The notes beneath the pieces were generated by a model. That model was given only the letters and a program-made list of their open reading frames with translations, did no database searches and was not told the DNA's origin. DNA of 32,941 bases from Thermodesulfovibrio aggregans (GTDB lineage: Bacteria; Nitrospirota; Thermodesulfovibrionia; Thermodesulfovibrionales; Thermodesulfovibrionaceae), in the NCBI RefSeq assembly GCF_001514535.1, contig NZ_BCNO01000001.1:867449-900389 (forward strand), written 5' to 3'. Numbering within the stretch: position 1 is the first letter of the stretch; every line of letters starts with the position of its first letter. Shown here piece by piece: positions 31,913-32,941 of this stretch. A program made the position numbers and the translations under genes.

Positions 31913-32554
31913 ATGGAAATTAGGATGCCATTATTAGGAGAAAAAATTGAAAGCAGAAAAGTTAAAACAACGCACGGAATCATTAACTTCCCTGAAGATT
32001 ATAAGGGCAAGTGGGTTGTGTTATTCAGTCATCCCGCAGACTTTACACCAGTTTGTACTACAGAGTTTGTTGCATTTCAGAAAAGAGCTGAAGAATTCAA
32101 AAAGCTAAACTGTGAGTTAATTGGTCTCTCAATTGATCAGGTATTTTCTCATATCAAATGGGTTGAATGGATTAAGGAAAAGCTTGGTGTAGAGATAACA
32201 TTTCCAATCATTGCAGACGATATGGGAGAGGTAGCAAAATCATTTGGCATGATAAGTCCAGCTAAGGGGACAAACACTATAAGAGCTGTATTTATAATCG
32301 ATCCAAATAGTATATTAAGACTTGTTCTTTACTACCCTCAGGAGGTTGGAAGAAACATAGATGAAATTGTTAGAGTTGTAAAGGCTTTGCAAACATCTGA
32401 TGCAAATAAAGTTGCTATTCCTGCAGGCTGGCCCAACAATGAACTTATTGGAGATAAAGTTATCATTCCTCCTGCATCTGATGTTAAAACAGCTCAAGAA
32501 AGGACCAAACAATACGAATGCTACGATTGGTGGTTTTGCTATAAGAAGCTGTAA
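31913..32554 (+). CDS. peroxiredoxin (AhpC/TSA, archaeal Prx6-like)
   Basis: A 213-aa thiol peroxidase that reduces hydrogen peroxide and organic peroxides. The peroxidatic Cys48 is in [10 protein letters not shown], and the fold motifs FSHPADFTP and [13 protein letters not shown] are clear. Two more cysteines near the end (Cys203 and Cys209, [10 protein letters not shown]) match the C-terminal pair of archaeal Prx6-type enzymes such as that of Aeropyrum. GGAGGTGGAG precedes the ATG. It has its own strong promoter with a PerR-like site and is divergent from rubredoxin. An IS256-family element begins right after its stop. Confidence 0.94.
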   Translation: MEIRMPLLGEKIESRKVKTTHGIINFPEDYKGKWVVLFSHPADFTPVCTTEFVAFQKRAEEFKKLNCELIGLSIDQVFSHIKWVEWIKEKLGVEITFPIIADDMGEVAKSFGMISPAKGTNTIRAVFIIDPNSILRLVLYYPQEVGRNIDEIVRVVKALQTSDANKVAIPAGWPNNELIGDKVIIPPASDVKTAQERTKQYECYDWWFCYKKL

Positions 32555-32555
32555 A

Positions 32556-32941
32556 GGGTAATGTCAATAATTTTGTGTAAATTCATAAATAGGTGTATTC
32601 CTCCATTTTTCGTTTAAATGGCTTATCACTGCAAAAATTATTCTTTCAATACTTTCAACATTATTAAAACAACTCATAGTTCTCGTTCTTCGCCTTACTT
32701 CCCTAAATGCCCTCTCTATTATGTTTGTTGTTCTTAACTTCTTCCATAAACTCTTCGGAGTCTTGTAAAAAGCTGTCAATTGCTCCCAGTTCTTCCTTAT
32801 ACACTCTACTGCTTTAGGATAAAGTCTACCCCACTTGCTCTCCCATAACTGAAAGTTTCTCTTTGCCTCTCTTAAATTCTCTGCACTATATATTTTCTTA
32901 GCTTCAAAAAGACATTCCTTTTCATCTTTCTTTCTAAGATA
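32556..32941 (-). mobile_element. IS256-family insertion sequence, end (cut by window edge)
   Basis: Contains the C-terminal part of an IS256-type transposase. The element probably ends near 32556 (GGGTAATGTCAATAATTTTG on the plus strand), 2 nt after the peroxiredoxin stop. The other end lies outside the window, so the terminal repeat could not be confirmed. Confidence 0.75.
32564..32941 (-). CDS. IS256-family transposase, C-terminal part (partial)
   Basis: The minus-strand frame is open from the window edge to TGA at 32564-32566, about 125 residues. It shows NLREAKRNFQLWESKWG, YPKAVECIRKNWEQLTAFY, and the family's C-terminal signature RTTNIIERAFREVRRRTRTM. The DDE catalytic residues lie partly in the missing upstream portion. 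No stop or frameshift interrupts the visible part, so this copy may be intact. Confidence 0.9.
   Translation of the reverse strand, partial: YLRKKDEKECLFEAKKIYSAENLREAKRNFQLWESKWGRLYPKAVECIRKNWEQLTAFYKTPKSLWKKLRTTNIIERAFREVRRRTRTMSCFNNVESIERIIFAVISHLNEKWRNTPIYEFTQNY

Overview
The window is an AT-rich stretch of bacterial chromosome. Its gene content suggests a strictly anaerobic, probably thermophilic bacterium. The pointers are a tungsten-type aldehyde:ferredoxin oxidoreductase, a split ferredoxin-containing glutamate synthase, a GSI-alpha type glutamine synthetase, a Thermotoga-type DAHP synthase, an archaeal-type peroxiredoxin and a class II photolyase. The protein style resembles Thermodesulfovibrio-like Nitrospirota. 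That placement is inference from recall and was not tested by search.

Layout. (1) 1-415: the end of an IS1634-type insertion sequence and the 3' tail of a radical-SAM gene that it truncates. (2) 443-7410: ammonium assimilation, with glnA (minus) divergent from a three-gene glutamate synthase operon (plus). The two promoters carry the same 14-bp motif at the same distance (9 nt) downstream of the -10 box. (3) 7571-10059: a Tat-signal four-cluster ferredoxin overlapping an AOR-family oxidoreductase gene. (4) 10060-11128: an orphan gene tail and an 857-bp internally deleted copy of the same IS in opposite orientation. (5) 11129-14338 (minus): an APH/P-loop kinase fusion and a phosphohexomutase, divergent from a Lon-family (S16) protease at 14438-16849. 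(6) 16853-23956 (minus): the CIRCE-controlled heat-shock operon hrcA-grpE-dnaK-dnaJ, which runs with 4-8 nt overlaps or gaps into a znuABC-type metal ABC transporter. (7) 24028-25986 (minus): spermidine synthase and an ornithine/lysine-type decarboxylase. (8) 26035-30165 (plus): the aromatic amino acid operon pheA-hisC-aroF-tyrA. (9) 30216-32554: photolyase, rubredoxin and peroxiredoxin, a UV/oxidative-stress group. (10) 32556-32941: the end of an IS256-family element entering from the right edge.

How it works together. GlnA makes glutamine, and the three Glt proteins use it to make glutamate. The AOR pair oxidises aldehydes and passes electrons to iron-sulfur clusters. The hrcA operon makes the DnaK chaperone system, whose DnaJ needs zinc, together with a likely zinc importer. 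The decarboxylase and SpeE give polyamines. PheA, the HisC-like aminotransferase, AroF and TyrA cover DAHP synthesis and the phenylalanine/tyrosine branches. No tRNA, rRNA or CRISPR array was seen.

The signals most worth following are the shared glnA/glt leader motif, the heptamer arrays at znuA and pheA/hisC, the co-transcribed heat-shock and metal-uptake genes, and the Tat-tagged AOR partner.
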